From Tridacna crocea (taxonomy: Eukaryota; Mollusca; Bivalvia; Cardiida; Cardiidae), in contig OX031057.1 of assembly GCA_943736015.1 (NCBI GenBank), forward strand, positions 39,270,501 to 39,334,500: a DNA stretch of 64,000 nucleotides, given 5' to 3'. How positions within the stretch are numbered: position 1 is the first letter of the stretch; each line of letters starts with the position of its first letter. The position numbers were made by a program, and so were the translations under genes. Positions 62,344 to 64,000 of this stretch are shown one piece after another. A model generated the notes under the pieces. The model had not been told where the DNA came from, searched no databases, and was given only the letters and a program-made list of their open reading frames with translations.

Positions 62344-62572
62344 TTAACCCCTTACCAAATGACAAAATTTTAGACTGGTGCAAATTGAAAGCATTTGCAG
62401 ACGACAAAAAAAATGTGGCTCAAAAATTGAAATTTGTGTTGGGAAGGGTAGAAAATATTGTGGGGAAAGGAGACAATGCTGGTTACCAGCATTGTCTCCT
62501 TTTCCCACAATGTTTTCAGAAGGCTTCTTTCTCAGGGTCACTAAAAGTTGCGATTGTGTGGTAAAGGGTTAA
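62344..62572 (+). mobile_element. MITE-A
   Basis: Complete; core changed symmetrically to GAGACAATGC and GCATTGTCTC; ends GGTAAAGGGTTAA. Confidence 0.9.
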
Positions 62573-62805
62573 AACATGTCATTGTTTGATAGAGGGCAGA
62601 AAAAAATATTCAAAAATCATAGTAGCTTTTTTTTATAGAGTATAATTATGGATCATCAACACTTGCATAAATAAGCATCTGTACTTGTAGTTGTTCAATG
62701 TCTATCAATTCTACTCATTTTCATTTTTCATTTCATAACAAATAAACTTCCTTCTTAACTTGATGACTTTTCAATTGATGTTGCTTCCTGCTGCCAATAT
62801 TTTTT

Positions 62806-64000
62806 ATGCCCCTCTTTGGAAAAGAGGGGGTATATTGCTTTGCACTTGTCGGTCCGTTGGTCTGTTGGTCCGTCGGTCGGTCCGTAGACCACATTTTTGT
62901 CCGGAGCATAACTCAAAAAGTATTTCATGTATCATCTTGAAACTACATAGGTGGATAGATCTCATTTAGGAGAAGTGCAGTGCACAAGAATCATAACTCT
63001 GCCCATCATATTTATGGAGTTATTGCCCTTTGTTGATTTTCATACTTGATTTTTGTCCGGAGCGTAACTCTAAAAGTATTTCAGGTATCGTCTTGAAACT
63101 ACGTAGGTGGATAATCTCATTAAGGAGAAGTGCAGTGCATAATAAATCATAACTCTGCCCATCATATTAATGGAGTTATTGCCCTTTGTTGATTTTCATA
63201 CTTAATTTTTGTCCGCAGCATAACTCAAAAGGTTTTTCAGGTATTATCTTGAAACTTTATATGTGGATAGATCTCATTCAGAAGTGCAGTGCACAAGTAC
63301 CATAACTCTGCCCATCATATTTTTTGAGTTATTGCCCTTTGTTGATATTCATACTTAATTTTTGTCCGGAGCATAACTCTAAAAGTATTTCAGATATTAT
63401 CTTGAAACTTTATATGTGGATAGATCTCATTCAGAAGTGCAGTGCACAAGTACCATAACTCTGCCTATCACATTTTTTGAGTTATTGCCCTTTGTTGATA
63501 TTCATACTTAAATTTTGTCCGGAGCATAACTCTAAAAGTATTTTAGGTATCATCTTGAAAATACATGTACATAGGTGGATTTATCTCATGAAGGAGAAGT
63601 GCACTGCACAAGAATCATAACTCTGCCCATCATATTTTTGGAGTTATTGCCCTTTGTTGATTTTCATACTTAATTTTTGTCCGGAGCATAACTCAAAAAG
63701 TATTTCAGGTATCACCTTGAAACCTCATAGGTGGATTTATCTTATTAAGGAGAAGTGCAGTGCACAAGAACCATAACTCTGCCCATCATATTTTTGGAGT
63801 TATTGCTCTTTGTTGATTTTCATACTTAATTTTTGTCCGGAGCACAACTCAAAAGGTTTTTCAGGTATTATCTTGAAACTTTATATGTGGATAGATCTCA
63901 TTAAGGAGAAGTGCAGTGCACAAGAACCATAACTCTGCCCATTATATTTTTGCAGTTATTGCCCTTTGATGATTTTTGTACTTAATTTTTGTCCGGAGCA
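62806..64000. repeat. satellite-like tandem array, about 156-bp unit, runs off the window
   Basis: A GGGGGTATATTGC leader and CTGTTGGTCCGTCGGTCGGT precede units anchored on GTCCGGAGCATAACTC at 62899, 63055, 63211, 63364, 63517, 63679, 63835 and 63991. Each unit holds GAAGTGCAGTGCACAAG and TAACTCTGCCCATCATA. No frame is open across units. Confidence 0.9.

Noticed and set aside
1-64000. Regularly spaced palindromes as a CRISPR-like array or as rho-independent terminators
   Set aside because: Spacing is irregular, orientation is mixed, TTAA ends are present and genes have introns; these are eukaryotic MITEs.

Overview
The window reads as nuclear DNA of a mollusc, most likely a heterodont bivalve. 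Coding sequence is split into short exons with GT/AG borders. Two animal genes are recognisable, and the DNA between exons is packed with short inverted-repeat elements, tRNA-derived SINEs and tandem repeats of kinds I associate with bivalve genomes. No search was run, so the taxon is an inference. No rRNA gene, functional tRNA gene, CRISPR array, bacterial operon or virus was seen.

Genes. (1) About 5.5-8.6 kb, + strand: the last three coding exons of an NPDC1 homologue (neural proliferation differentiation and control protein 1); its 5' exons lie outside the window. (2) About 36.4-59.4 kb, + strand: a complete 12-exon gene. Its exons join in frame into a 950-residue protein with an RGG-rich N-terminus, four double-stranded-RNA-binding-like folds and an R3H-like C-terminus. 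The last two dsRBD-like folds and the C-terminus match NF-kappa-B-repressing factor (NKRF) in order and motifs. The G-patch expected before the R3H region is absent, and the two residues that name the R3H motif are replaced. (3) Between 17 and 32 kb there are a few weak exon-like open segments that I cannot assign.

Repeats. The dominant signal is one superfamily of roughly 220-240 bp elements flanked by TTAA, with ends like TTAACYCTTTACCAMAC and a near-perfect central palindrome of about 33-bp arms. I list about 110 complete and broken copies, in both orientations, in both genes' introns and in intergenic DNA. TTAA targets and these ends fit non-autonomous piggyBac-type elements (MITEs). Four subfamilies (A-D) differ in core or end sequence. 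The arms change symmetrically between copies, and the single central base nearly always reports orientation. Copies are chained end to end through shared TTAA sites, nested three deep, interrupted by other transposons, or stripped of their hairpin. For MITE copies, strand '+' means the end reading TTAACTCTTTACCA..GACAAAATTTTAGAC comes first.

Layout. 1-5.4 kb: chained MITEs. 5.5-8.6 kb: NPDC1 exons. 8.6-15.4 kb: MITEs. 15.4-19.1 kb: MITE-free block with a possible first exon. 19-36 kb: MITEs, a 53-bp-TIR element, a diverged segmental duplication (23.1/26.2 kb), a SINE inserted in another SINE (25.1 kb), a foldback element (31 kb) and a three-level nest (34.6-35.6 kb). 36.4-59.4 kb: NKRF-like gene with MITE-filled introns, a transposon with 8-bp target duplications (41.8 kb), a retroposon with 11-bp duplications (38.4 kb), palindromic foldbacks (48.8 and 49.7 kb) and a minisatellite (50.3 kb). 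59.5-64 kb: more MITEs, a 208-bp tandem duplication and a roughly 156-bp satellite running off the right edge.
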